61,772 nucleotides of DNA from Candidatus Rifleibacteriota bacterium (GTDB taxonomy: Bacteria; Riflebacteria; Ozemobacteria; Ozemobacterales; Ozemobacteraceae): assembly GCA_022704885.1 (NCBI GenBank), contig JAKJFO010000004.1, positions 1 to 61,772 of the forward strand, in the 5' to 3' direction. Below the pieces are notes generated by a model that was given only the letters and a program-made list of their open reading frames with translations, made no database searches and was not told the DNA's origin. A program made the translations under genes and the position numbers. Below are positions 34,542 to 43,106 of this stretch, piece after piece (the first letter of the stretch is position 1; each line of letters opens with the position of its first letter).

Positions 34542-37211
34542 ATGTCACAGAATTCCAGTTCTGAAGCTCTTCCCAAGGCTTATGATCCCGCGATAGTAGA
34601 AAATTCGATCTATCAGAAATGGGAAAACAGCCGTTGTTTCGCCGCCAACCCCGATAGTAACCGCGAAAAATACTGCATCGTCATTCCGCCACCCAATGTT
34701 ACGGGCATGCTGACCATGGGGCATGTTCTCAACAACACGCTGCAGGATATTCTTATCCGTCACCAGCGCATGCTTGGCCGCGAAACCCTCTGGCTGCCCG
34801 GCACAGACCATGCCGGCATTGCCACTCAGAACGTCGTCGAAAAAGCACTTGCCAAAGAAAAACTGTCTCGCCACGATCTCGGCCGCGAAAAGTTTCTCGA
34901 CCGCGTCTGGAGCTGGAAAGAAAAATACGGCGGCATAATTCTCAGTCAGCTCAAGAAACTCGGCTGCTCATGCGACTGGGAGCGCGAGCGCTTCACCATG
35001 GATGCAGGACTCAGCGATGCGGTGCAGCGCAGCTTTGTCAAACTTTATCAGGATGGCCTTATCTACAAGGGCAAATACATCATCAACTGGTGTCCGCGCT
35101 GTCGAACCGCTCTGTCAGACGAAGAAAAGATTCCCGAAGACACCAATGGCAGTCTCTGGTATATCAGATACCCGCGCAAAGACGGCAAGGGCCACGTTGT
35201 CGTAGCCACCACCCGACCCGAAACCATGCTCGGCGATGTTGCCGTAGCGGTTAACCCGCATGACGAGCGCTATGCCGACCTCATCGGCAAGACTCTGATT
35301 CTGCCATTCGTAAATCGTGAAATACCTGTTCTTGTCGATGATTTCGTCGACAAGGCATTCGGTACCGGCGCTGTCAAAATAACCCCGGCACACGATCCCA
35401 ATGATTTTGAAATGGGTCGTCGCCATAACCTCGATCAGGTCATCGTAATGGACGAGGGTGGGGTGATGAATGAGCTGGCCGGTAAGTTCAAGGGCATGGA
35501 TCGCTTTGCTGCGCGCCAGGCAATTGTCGAAGAGCTGCAGGAACTTGGCCTGCTCGAAAAAATCGAAGATCATCAGCTTGCTGTCGGTCACTGCGAACGT
35601 TGCAAAACCGTAATCGAGCCCTATCTCTCCGATCAGTGGTTCGTTAAAATGAAACCTCTGGCCGAAAAGGCTATTGAAGCGGTTAAGAACGGCAAACTGC
35701 GCTTTACGCCAAACCGCTGGGTTGGTGTCTACCTGCACTGGATGGAAAACATTCGTGACTGGTGCATCAGTCGCCAGCTCTGGTGGGGCCATCGCATACC
35801 TGCTTATACCTGTGGCTCATGTCGGCATGTAATGGTTGCCGCGGATTGCCCTGACAAATGCGATAAATGTGGCGCCGCGCAGGGAATCACTCAGGATGAA
35901 GATGTTCTCGATACCTGGTTTTCATCGTGGCTCTGGCCCTTTTCGACCATGGGCTGGCCCGAACAGACCGAAACTCTGCGCCGCTTCTATCCGACCGATA
36001 CTCTGGTTACCGGCCCCGACATCATCTTCTTCTGGGTCGCCAGAATGGTCATGGCCGGCTACTATTTCGTCGGTGAATGCCCGTTCCATGATGTTTATTT
36101 CACCAGTATCGTCAGAGATATGAAGGGTAGAAAGATGAGCAAGTCGCTTGGAAATTCGCCCGACCCGCTTGAGATCATCGGCAAATATGGCGCTGATGCG
36201 CTTCGCTATACCGTAATTTCGCTGGCCCCGGTTGGCCAGGATATCAGGTTCGCCGAAAACAAGGTCGAAATCGGCCGCAACTTCGCCAACAAACTCTGGA
36301 ACGCATCACGCTTCGTCATGATGAATCTTGAGGGTGTCAGTTGCTCGATAAAGGCCGGTCTGCCTGACGCTTCGCGCCTCAGCCCGATTGACAACTGGAT
36401 CGTTTCGCGCATGAACTACGCGATCGACCAGGTCAGCGCCAACCTCGCCGAAGGCCAGTTCCGCTTCAACGACGCGCTCAAGGTTGCCTACGAATTCATC
36501 TGGAACGACTTCTGTGACTGGTATATCGAAATGTGCAAACCAGTGCTTTTCGGCAAAGATGCCGAACGCAAAGCCCTGACCATGCAGGTTCTCGTCAGCT
36601 GCCTCGACGGCGCTCTCCGTATTTTGCACCCGTTCATGCCCTTCGTTACCGAAGAAATCTGGCAGAAACTGCCGGGAAGCGAAGGCTTCCTCATGCAGGC
36701 CGCTTTCCCGGTGGCAGATGCGGCCAGAGTCAATGTTCCGCTCGAACAGGAAGTCGGCGAACTGATGGAGGCTGTGCGCGTAATCCGCAATCTGCGCGCT
36801 TCCGCCAATATTTCACCGGCCAAAAAAATTACTGTCAGAGTGGTTAAAAACGATAAAACCAGCGAAGCTTTTATCAATCATGCCGACATGATTCGCTCGC
36901 TCGCCGGCGTAGAAAGCTTGACTCTGGTCGATGGCAAGCCTTCCGGGCATCTGGTTGGTCTGATGGGTGCCTGCGAAGTATGTCTCGATCTCGCCGGTCT
37001 GATCGACGTTCCGGTCGAACTTGCCCGCGTCGATAACGAACTCGGCAAAATCGAAAAAGAAATGGCCAAAATCTCGGTCAAGCTCGAAAATGCTGATTTT
37101 GTCAGCAAAGCGCCGGCCGAAGTGGTCGATAAGATCCGCGAGGGCATCGATGCTTATCAGCAGCAGATCGCCAAACTCAAGGAATACCAGAAAGAACTCA
37201 GGAGCATCTGA
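34542..37211 (+). CDS. valS: Valyl-tRNA synthetase
   Basis: Charges tRNA-Val with valine; a class I synthetase in the cytoplasm. The HIGH-like motif is PPPNVTGMLTMGHV, the editing domain spans roughly 190-340, and the KMSKS loop is GRKMSKSLGN. A C-terminal coiled-coil arm (about 820-889; GKIEKEMAKISVKLENADF) is typical of ValRS. At 889 residues it is normal. No T-box precedes it; an AGGAAC sits before the ATG. It is followed by tyrS after two bases. Confidence 0.98.
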   Translation: MSQNSSSEALPKAYDPAIVENSIYQKWENSRCFAANPDSNREKYCIVIPPPNVTGMLTMGHVLNNTLQDILIRHQRMLGRETLWLPGTDHAGIATQNVVEKALAKEKLSRHDLGREKFLDRVWSWKEKYGGIILSQLKKLGCSCDWERERFTMDAGLSDAVQRSFVKLYQDGLIYKGKYIINWCPRCRTALSDEEKIPEDTNGSLWYIRYPRKDGKGHVVVATTRPETMLGDVAVAVNPHDERYADLIGKTLILPFVNREIPVLVDDFVDKAFGTGAVKITPAHDPNDFEMGRRHNLDQVIVMDEGGVMNELAGKFKGMDRFAARQAIVEELQELGLLEKIEDHQLAVGHCERCKTVIEPYLSDQWFVKMKPLAEKAIEAVKNGKLRFTPNRWVGVYLHWMENIRDWCISRQLWWGHRIPAYTCGSCRHVMVAADCPDKCDKCGAAQGITQDEDVLDTWFSSWLWPFSTMGWPEQTETLRRFYPTDTLVTGPDIIFFWVARMVMAGYYFVGECPFHDVYFTSIVRDMKGRKMSKSLGNSPDPLEIIGKYGADALRYTVISLAPVGQDIRFAENKVEIGRNFANKLWNASRFVMMNLEGVSCSIKAGLPDASRLSPIDNWIVSRMNYAIDQVSANLAEGQFRFNDALKVAYEFIWNDFCDWYIEMCKPVLFGKDAERKALTMQVLVSCLDGALRILHPFMPFVTEEIWQKLPGSEGFLMQAAFPVADAARVNVPLEQEVGELMEAVRVIRNLRASANISPAKKITVRVVKNDKTSEAFINHADMIRSLAGVESLTLVDGKPSGHLVGLMGACEVCLDLAGLIDVPVELARVDNELGKIEKEMAKISVKLENADFVSKAPAEVVDKIREGIDAYQQQIAKLKEYQKELRSI

Positions 37212-37213
37212 AA

Positions 37214-38440
37214 GTGAAATTCAGCGCAACCCCCCAGGAACAGCTCGAAATCGTGGCAACCGGTGCGGCTGATATTGTCTCACGTGACGAACTGCTCAAA
37301 AAATTCGAAAAATCTTACTCTACCGGCAAGCCGCTGGTAGTCAAGTTCGGCGCCGATCCTTCCGCGCCCGACATTCATCTCGGTCACACCGTGGTCATTC
37401 AGAAGCTGCGTCAGTTCCAGATGCTTGGCCATCAGGTCGTTTTTCTGATCGGTGACTTCACTGGCCGCATCGGTGACCCGACCGGCAAGAAAAAGACCCG
37501 TCCGGCCCTGTCAGAAGAAGAGATCATGGCCAATGCCGAGACTTATAAAAACCAGATCGGTAAAATACTTGATCTCGACAAAATTCAGGTTGTATTCAAC
37601 TCTGACTGGCTTGGCAAAATGACTTTTGCTGATGTTCTCAAACTTTGTGGCCAGTATACTGTTGCTCGTATGCTCGAACGCGACGACTTCTCGAACCGGT
37701 TCAAGAACCAGGTGCCGATAAGTGTCGTCGAATTCATGTATCCGCTGATGCAGGGCTATGACTCAGTTGCGCTAAAATCAGACGTAGAGCTTGGCGGTGT
37801 CGATCAGACCTTCAATCTGCTGGTAGGCCGCGAACTGCAGCGCTCTTACGGTCAGGCGCCGCAGGTTACCTTGACCATGCCGATTCTTGAAGGCCTCGAT
37901 GGCAAAGAGAAGATGTCAAAAAGTCTTGGCAACTATGTTGGAATCAATGAAGACGCAGGCCAGATCTATGGCAAACTCATGTCGATTCCCGATGAACTGA
38001 TGATGAAATATTACGAGCTGCTGACCAGCCTCGATCTGGCCGAGCTCAAGTCGATAAGAGACCGCATTTTACAGGAACCCAAGGCGATCAAGATGCGTCT
38101 GGCCCGCCAGATAACTGCACAGTATCACGGCGAAGAAGCAGGTGCCGCGGCCGAAGCTGAATTCGAAAAGATGTTCGGCAAAACTGGCGACGGCCTGCCT
38201 GACGAAATTGAAGAACTCGAATTACCGGTTCCGACCGGAGGTCTGCCGCTTATGCGGCTACTGACCCTTGGCGGTCTCGCCGAAAGCGGCGGCGAAGCAA
38301 GACGCCTGCTGCAGCAGGGCGGGATCAAGATTGACCAGGAAAAGGTCACAGACGGTCAGAAAATGTTTACGGCCGGCTCGTCATTCATTGTTCAAGCCGG
38401 CAAAAGAAAATTTAAAAAACTCACTCTCAGGCCCGAATAA
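37214..38440 (+). CDS. tyrS: Tyrosyl-tRNA synthetase
   Basis: A 408-residue class I synthetase for tyrosine. The HIGH motif is HLGHTV, the tyrosine-binding region follows (KFGADPSAPDIHLGH), KMSKS reads EKMSKSLGN, and an S4 RNA-binding domain ends the protein (GEARRLLQQGGIKIDQEKV). The KxGxDPSxxDIHLGH style and longer insert place it with the TyrZ-like second type. It uses a GTG start with CAGGAG nine bases before it, only two bases past the valS stop. Confidence 0.97.
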   Translation: MKFSATPQEQLEIVATGAADIVSRDELLKKFEKSYSTGKPLVVKFGADPSAPDIHLGHTVVIQKLRQFQMLGHQVVFLIGDFTGRIGDPTGKKKTRPALSEEEIMANAETYKNQIGKILDLDKIQVVFNSDWLGKMTFADVLKLCGQYTVARMLERDDFSNRFKNQVPISVVEFMYPLMQGYDSVALKSDVELGGVDQTFNLLVGRELQRSYGQAPQVTLTMPILEGLDGKEKMSKSLGNYVGINEDAGQIYGKLMSIPDELMMKYYELLTSLDLAELKSIRDRILQEPKAIKMRLARQITAQYHGEEAGAAAEAEFEKMFGKTGDGLPDEIEELELPVPTGGLPLMRLLTLGGLAESGGEARRLLQQGGIKIDQEKVTDGQKMFTAGSSFIVQAGKRKFKKLTLRPE

Positions 38441-38471
38441 AGGCCTGACCGCATAGAACCAAGGAGACCAT

Positions 38472-40388
38472 ATGTCACAGATGATTCAGCTTAAACTTCC
38501 TGATGGAAAAATCATTGAGCTGGAGTCAGGCGCAACCGTTCTGGATGCCGCCGCGAAAATAGGGCCCGGGCTGGCTAAAGCCGCTCTGGCCGGCAAGATA
38601 AATGGCGAGGTCACAGACCTGCGCACTCCTCTTACCAGCTCGGCCGATCTCGAAATCATCACTTCGAAGTCGCCAGAGGCCAACGATGTCTGCCGCCATT
38701 CGATGGCGCACATCATGGCAGAAGCCGTTCTCAAGATGTTTCCCGATGCGCAGTTCGGTATCGGGCCGGCCATCGATACCGGTTTTTACTACGATTTCAA
38801 GCTGCCTCGCGCTTTGACTGTCGAAGATCTTGAAGCCATCGAAAAAGAGATGGAAGCAGGCATCAAGGCAAAATCGCCATTCGTCAGAAAAGAACTGAGT
38901 AAAGAAGAAGCGATAAAATACTTCAGCGAAACCAATCAGCCTTTCAAGGTCGAATTGATCAATGAGCTTGGTGATCAGACGATCACTACTTTCACGCATG
39001 GTGGTTTCACTGACCTCTGTCGTGGCCCGCACGTCCAGGATTCCGGGGCCGTTAAGCACTTTAAACTGCTCAGCGTTGCCGGCGCCTACTGGCGTGGCGA
39101 CGAAAAGAGACCGATGCTGCAGCGAGTCTACGGCACCGCTTTCAGCAGCAAAGAAGAACTCAAAGAACATCTCGAACGCCTCGAAGAAGCGAAAAAGCGT
39201 GACCACCGCAAGCTCGGCAAGGAGCTCGATCTTTATTCTATACATGAAGAAGTCGGGCCAGGTCTTGTTTTCTGGCATCCGAAAGGAGCCAGAATCAGAC
39301 ATATTATTGAAACCTTCTGGAAAGAGCAGCATTATCGCAATGGCTACGAACTGATCAACACTCCTCATATCGGTCAGAAGTGGCTTTGGGAGACCAGCGG
39401 TCATCTCGATTTCTATAAAGAATCGATGTACAGCCCGATGGAGATCGACGAAGCCGATTACTTTATCAAGCCGATGAACTGCCCGTTTCATATCATGATC
39501 TATAAGTCGCAGATGCGCTCATACCGTGATCTGCCACTGCGCTGGGCCGAACTCGGCACCGTCTATCGCTACGAAAAAAGTGGTGTGTTGCATGGTCTGA
39601 TGCGCGTGCGCGGCTTCACGCAGGATGATGCTCACATTATCTGTACTCCTGAGCAGATCGAAGATGAAATCCGTGAAGTGCTGCGCTTCAGTCTCGGTAT
39701 CTGGAAAGCTTTTGAATTCAAGGAAGTCAAAGCCTACCTTGCTACCCGCCCCGAAAAGGCAGTAGGCGAAGAATCACGCTGGGCAACCGCGATCGATTCG
39801 TTGCGCAAAGCGGTGGCGGCGGAAGGTCTCGAGTGTGAAGTTGATGATGGTGGTGGCGCGTTTTACGGGCCGAAAATTGACCTCAAGGTCAAGGATGCAA
39901 TTGGCCGCGAATGGCAGGTTACCACGATTCAGTTCGATTTCAATCTGCCAGAACGCTTTGATATGACCTATGTCGGCGCTGATGGTCAGCGCCATCGTCC
40001 CTATATGGTTCACCGTGCTCTGCTCGGTTCGATCGAGCGCTTCTTTGGCGTTCTGATCGAGCATCACAGCGGCGCCATGCCGCTCTGGCTGGCACCGGTG
40101 CAGGCCGTTGTCATACCAGTTACCGAAAAGCATCATGACTATGCGCGTAAGGTGATCGACAGCATGAAGCATCATGGTATACGTGTCGAGCTTGACGATC
40201 GCAACGACAAAATCGGTTATCGTATTCGCAATGCGCAGCTGCAGAAGATTCCCTTCATGTTGATCCTTGGCGACAACGAAGCGGATGAAGGCAAAGTCAC
40301 CGTGCGCCTGCGCAACGGCGAGAATCTGACCGGCATTGCCCTCGAAGATTTCATCAGGGAGCAGGAATGGAAAAAACTGTCAATCTGA
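38472..40388 (+). CDS. thrS: Threonyl-tRNA synthetase
   Basis: A 638-residue class II synthetase for threonine. An N-terminal TGS domain (MIQLKLPDGKIIEL) and an editing domain with HSMAHIMAEA (HxxxH) and C-RGPHV precede the catalytic core (MNCPFHIMIYKS, TVYRYEKSGVLHGLMRVRGFTQDDAH), where Cys and His bind zinc. The anticodon-binding domain ends the protein. AAGGAGA lies before the ATG. No T-box or operator leader is visible in the 31-base gap after tyrS. Confidence 0.98.
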   Translation: MSQMIQLKLPDGKIIELESGATVLDAAAKIGPGLAKAALAGKINGEVTDLRTPLTSSADLEIITSKSPEANDVCRHSMAHIMAEAVLKMFPDAQFGIGPAIDTGFYYDFKLPRALTVEDLEAIEKEMEAGIKAKSPFVRKELSKEEAIKYFSETNQPFKVELINELGDQTITTFTHGGFTDLCRGPHVQDSGAVKHFKLLSVAGAYWRGDEKRPMLQRVYGTAFSSKEELKEHLERLEEAKKRDHRKLGKELDLYSIHEEVGPGLVFWHPKGARIRHIIETFWKEQHYRNGYELINTPHIGQKWLWETSGHLDFYKESMYSPMEIDEADYFIKPMNCPFHIMIYKSQMRSYRDLPLRWAELGTVYRYEKSGVLHGLMRVRGFTQDDAHIICTPEQIEDEIREVLRFSLGIWKAFEFKEVKAYLATRPEKAVGEESRWATAIDSLRKAVAAEGLECEVDDGGGAFYGPKIDLKVKDAIGREWQVTTIQFDFNLPERFDMTYVGADGQRHRPYMVHRALLGSIERFFGVLIEHHSGAMPLWLAPVQAVVIPVTEKHHDYARKVIDSMKHHGIRVELDDRNDKIGYRIRNAQLQKIPFMLILGDNEADEGKVTVRLRNGENLTGIALEDFIREQEWKKLSI

Positions 40389-40720
40389 GCTTAAGAGACG
40401 TTGGCGATCTTATCTTTCGCATAACGCAGCGTTATCTGTTCCGAAAAAACGAGGACCTCGGCCTGGACGTCACACTTCAGGCCAGTCCTCTTCAGGAAAC
40501 GATGATACTGCGTCTGCTCGATGAGACTCGCCTTCTGGTCAAGACCTTTCCGCACAAGAACTTCTCTAACGAACTGGTCTATCGTATCGAGGTTTACAAA
40601 ACACGTGAAGGCGACATGCGCGGCAACAAGATCGCCTTTCTGGAAGCTTCGCAGCATGATGGCGCGGTAGATGAGATTCATCGTTTCGTTCAGAGCTATC
40701 TGGCGCAGCTCGGTTTCTAA
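40367..40720 (+). CDS. Uncharacterised small protein overlapping thrS
   Basis: A 117-residue cytoplasmic protein that I do not recognise. It is rich in charged and hydrophobic alternation (LRDVGDLIFRITQRYLFRK, ETMILRLLDETRLLVK), suggesting an alpha/beta domain. The ATG lies 22 bases inside thrS with GGAGCAGG just before it, and the thrS, 40367, 40741 order implies one transcript. No cysteine cluster or catalytic motif is visible. Confidence 0.7.
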   Translation: MEKTVNLSLRDVGDLIFRITQRYLFRKNEDLGLDVTLQASPLQETMILRLLDETRLLVKTFPHKNFSNELVYRIEVYKTREGDMRGNKIAFLEASQHDGAVDEIHRFVQSYLAQLGF

Positions 40721-40740
40721 TATCATCTGAGGAGGGTTAT

Positions 40741-40920
40741 ATGCAGGCAGTAGTAGATTCGAAACATGGTGACTATTTTCGCTGTCTTCTCGAAAACGGC
40801 GATGTAATCAACGTTTACAAGAATGAATTGAGTGAAGAAATCGGTATTGGCGATATAGTGAAAGTCAGTTTTGCCAAAGACAACGAAGCCAGCGCCAGAC
40901 AGCAGGAGCTGATGAAATAG
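40741..40920 (+). CDS. 59-residue DUF3006-like protein
   Basis: A short gene from ATG to TAG with a strong GGAGG before it. The protein begins MQAVVDSKHGDYFRCLLENG and continues GDVINVYKNELSEEIGIGDIVKVSF. That pattern (a small barrel with VD..xGDY...LENG and a later GDIVKV) resembles DUF3006 proteins, which are often short and lie beside other genes. Function is unknown. It follows 40367 after 20 bases. Confidence 0.7.
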   Translation: MQAVVDSKHGDYFRCLLENGDVINVYKNELSEEIGIGDIVKVSFAKDNEASARQQELMK

Positions 40921-40939
40921 CTCTTTCCGGGAGGAAGCT

Positions 40940-43000
40940 TTGCTGAAGAGGGTTGCGCTTCTCTTGTGTCTTTTCGTCCTTGCTGCAACGGTTGTTTTCA
41001 GTGCAGACGAGGACGAAGCTGTTCTGCTCAGGAAATCTCAAATTCTGGTTCAGAAGGCGCAGAGATTCGAGCAGAAGGGCGAGATCGAAGACGCAGTAGC
41101 TATTTACGAAGAGGCTTACAATACTTATCCCAAGAATATCCTGCCGCTTATGCTCTGGGGCAAAGCCCTGGTCAGGGTCGGGATGTATGACCGTGCTGCT
41201 GAGCTTCTTGGCCAGATTCCCGTCGAAAAACTTCCGGCTGCCGGGCAGTCAGAAGTACATCTGCTGATGGGCAGAATTGCGATTGCGCGTGGTTCGGTAG
41301 AAGATGCCGCCTCGGCTTATTCGCGCTCATTAAAGGCATCAGAAAAGAACGACCTGGCCCGCGTTCGACTCGCCATGGTGAATCAGCTGCTGGGAATGAG
41401 CAGCCGTGCTGATGAGCTGTTGCGTGACTACGACAGCTTTGTCGGTCTACCTCTGCCGGAGCTTCGGCTTGCTTTGATGATCGATCTCGAGCTGGCGAAT
41501 TTCGGCCGGGCAATGTTTACCTGTGCTGAGATATCCCGCCTTTCGTCGCGTATCGACGGTGAAGAAAGCGGTTTTATATCAGAAATACTCGGCACGCCTC
41601 CAATGATATTTCTGTCATGCCTGCCTTTGGGGCTAAGTTATGTGTTGTGCGGGCTTTATTTTGTCGCGATTTTTTCCGGCCTGCTTTTTCTGGCGACAAG
41701 GCTTACCGCGCCTGCCCCTGTATGGCAAAATATTCTCTTTGTCGTTCTGGGCGTAGTCTGTGTAATCGTGGCACAGCTGATGATGAAGCGCGAGTTCTAC
41801 GTTGCAATTATGCAGGATGAATTTTCGCTGTTCGATTCGGTCTGGATTATACCGCGCATGCTGATTGGCGGGCAATTCATCGCGTTTGCTCTGTTTGCCG
41901 TTTTTCCTGCATTTCTGCTGTTGCCGGAAGCCCAGAAGCCAAAACGCCATGAGTTGTTTGGAATCTGGTTTTTCTGCTGGTTCTTCATGGCTTTTGTGCT
42001 GGTATTTCAGAGCCGAATCGGTTTTGGTACCAGAATGACCCTGATGGCTGCTACCTTTATCATGTCGGCAATCACCGCTTTTTTCATGCCACTGGGGCGC
42101 TTTGTCATTTTCAAGATAATGACTTTATTTGGCTATGGCGATCTAACTTCGGTGAGCCGGCAGGATCTCAGAGGTGCCGGCGGAGTGAGCTTTACCGATG
42201 CCAAAATTCTTGAAACCAGGTCCTGGAAACTCATCGAAAAGGATGAATTTGAAGAAGCAATTCTCGCTGCCCGCAAGGTTCTGGGCAGTTATGATCGCAA
42301 GACCTTCCCGCTGATGTGGAAAGCTTATATTTTTGCGTTGATTGCGAGTGAACAGTATCTAGAAGCTCAGCAGCAGCTTGCTGAATTTCTGGAAGTCTTT
42401 AAAAAGCACAGCGCATTCGAGTCAGGTCAGCTGTATGAAGCTTTTCTCAAAGCGCGCAAGGGTGATTTTGGTGGTGCTCTCAAGCTGATCAGAGCCCTGC
42501 CAGAGCATCGGGTAAAGAGTTTTACACCCGATGAAAATGCCTTGTCTTTGCTGATTCTTGGCCGGTGTGCACTTTCCTGTGGTGAAAACGTTCAGGCACA
42601 TATCGAACTGGGAAAAGCTCTTAACACTGCAAAAATGCCATTGATCAGGGCAGAGGCACTGGTTGAAATTACTGAACTCGATTTTAATCTCAAGTCGAAG
42701 GATGCATTGGCAAAATTGAAAGATAAAATTTCTTCGCTCTCCGGCGGCGCTCTGGTGACTTCTTATCGGAATGTCATCATGTCAATAGTTGCACAGTCAG
42801 AGAATAAGAGTCCAGAAGCGCTTGCACTGGCCGAAAAGGCCTGCAGTGGTAAATCAAAAAACAGTCGGGCATTTGCCTGGTATGGTCATCTTCTTTGTCT
42901 GGCCGGCGATTTTTCCAAAGCCGAATCATTACTGGCAAAAATGGCACCTGACAGTCATGATGCCACCAGATTGATGGCAGAGGTTACTTCTTCCTCTTGA
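40940..43000 (+). CDS. Multi-pass membrane TPR protein
   Basis: A 686-residue protein. A signal-like segment (LLLCLFVLAATVVFSADE) precedes TPR-like helices (about 25-200; KAQRFEQKGEIEDAVAIYEEA), then five or six membrane helices (about 222-393; LSCLPLGLSYVLCGLYFVA) and further TPR helices to the end. It starts at TTG 40940 with GGGAGG six bases before it; no ATG fits as well. The role is unknown. It precedes the cyclase gene by 106 bases with no clear terminator. Confidence 0.82.
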   Translation: MLKRVALLLCLFVLAATVVFSADEDEAVLLRKSQILVQKAQRFEQKGEIEDAVAIYEEAYNTYPKNILPLMLWGKALVRVGMYDRAAELLGQIPVEKLPAAGQSEVHLLMGRIAIARGSVEDAASAYSRSLKASEKNDLARVRLAMVNQLLGMSSRADELLRDYDSFVGLPLPELRLALMIDLELANFGRAMFTCAEISRLSSRIDGEESGFISEILGTPPMIFLSCLPLGLSYVLCGLYFVAIFSGLLFLATRLTAPAPVWQNILFVVLGVVCVIVAQLMMKREFYVAIMQDEFSLFDSVWIIPRMLIGGQFIAFALFAVFPAFLLLPEAQKPKRHELFGIWFFCWFFMAFVLVFQSRIGFGTRMTLMAATFIMSAITAFFMPLGRFVIFKIMTLFGYGDLTSVSRQDLRGAGGVSFTDAKILETRSWKLIEKDEFEEAILAARKVLGSYDRKTFPLMWKAYIFALIASEQYLEAQQQLAEFLEVFKKHSAFESGQLYEAFLKARKGDFGGALKLIRALPEHRVKSFTPDENALSLLILGRCALSCGENVQAHIELGKALNTAKMPLIRAEALVEITELDFNLKSKDALAKLKDKISSLSGGALVTSYRNVIMSIVAQSENKSPEALALAEKACSGKSKNSRAFAWYGHLLCLAGDFSKAESLLAKMAPDSHDATRLMAEVTSSS

Positions 43001-43106
43001 ATTTATCGGCAATTCATGCCAGAATTATACAGGCCTGCAGGTTCGAACGTTCTTTGTTGAGTTGCAGGACAGTCTGAAAGCTTGAATGAATTGCGCTGGT
43101 GGCACG

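Noticed and set aside
38526..39491. 321-codon frame antisense to thrS
   Set aside because: The plus strand encodes an intact threonyl-tRNA synthetase with all its motifs; the antisense frame has no recognisable domain.
43034..43068. GTTCGAAC within CCTGCA/TGCAGG arms, resembling a tRNA T-arm
   Set aside because: No acceptor, D or anticodon stems surround it; probably a chance palindrome.
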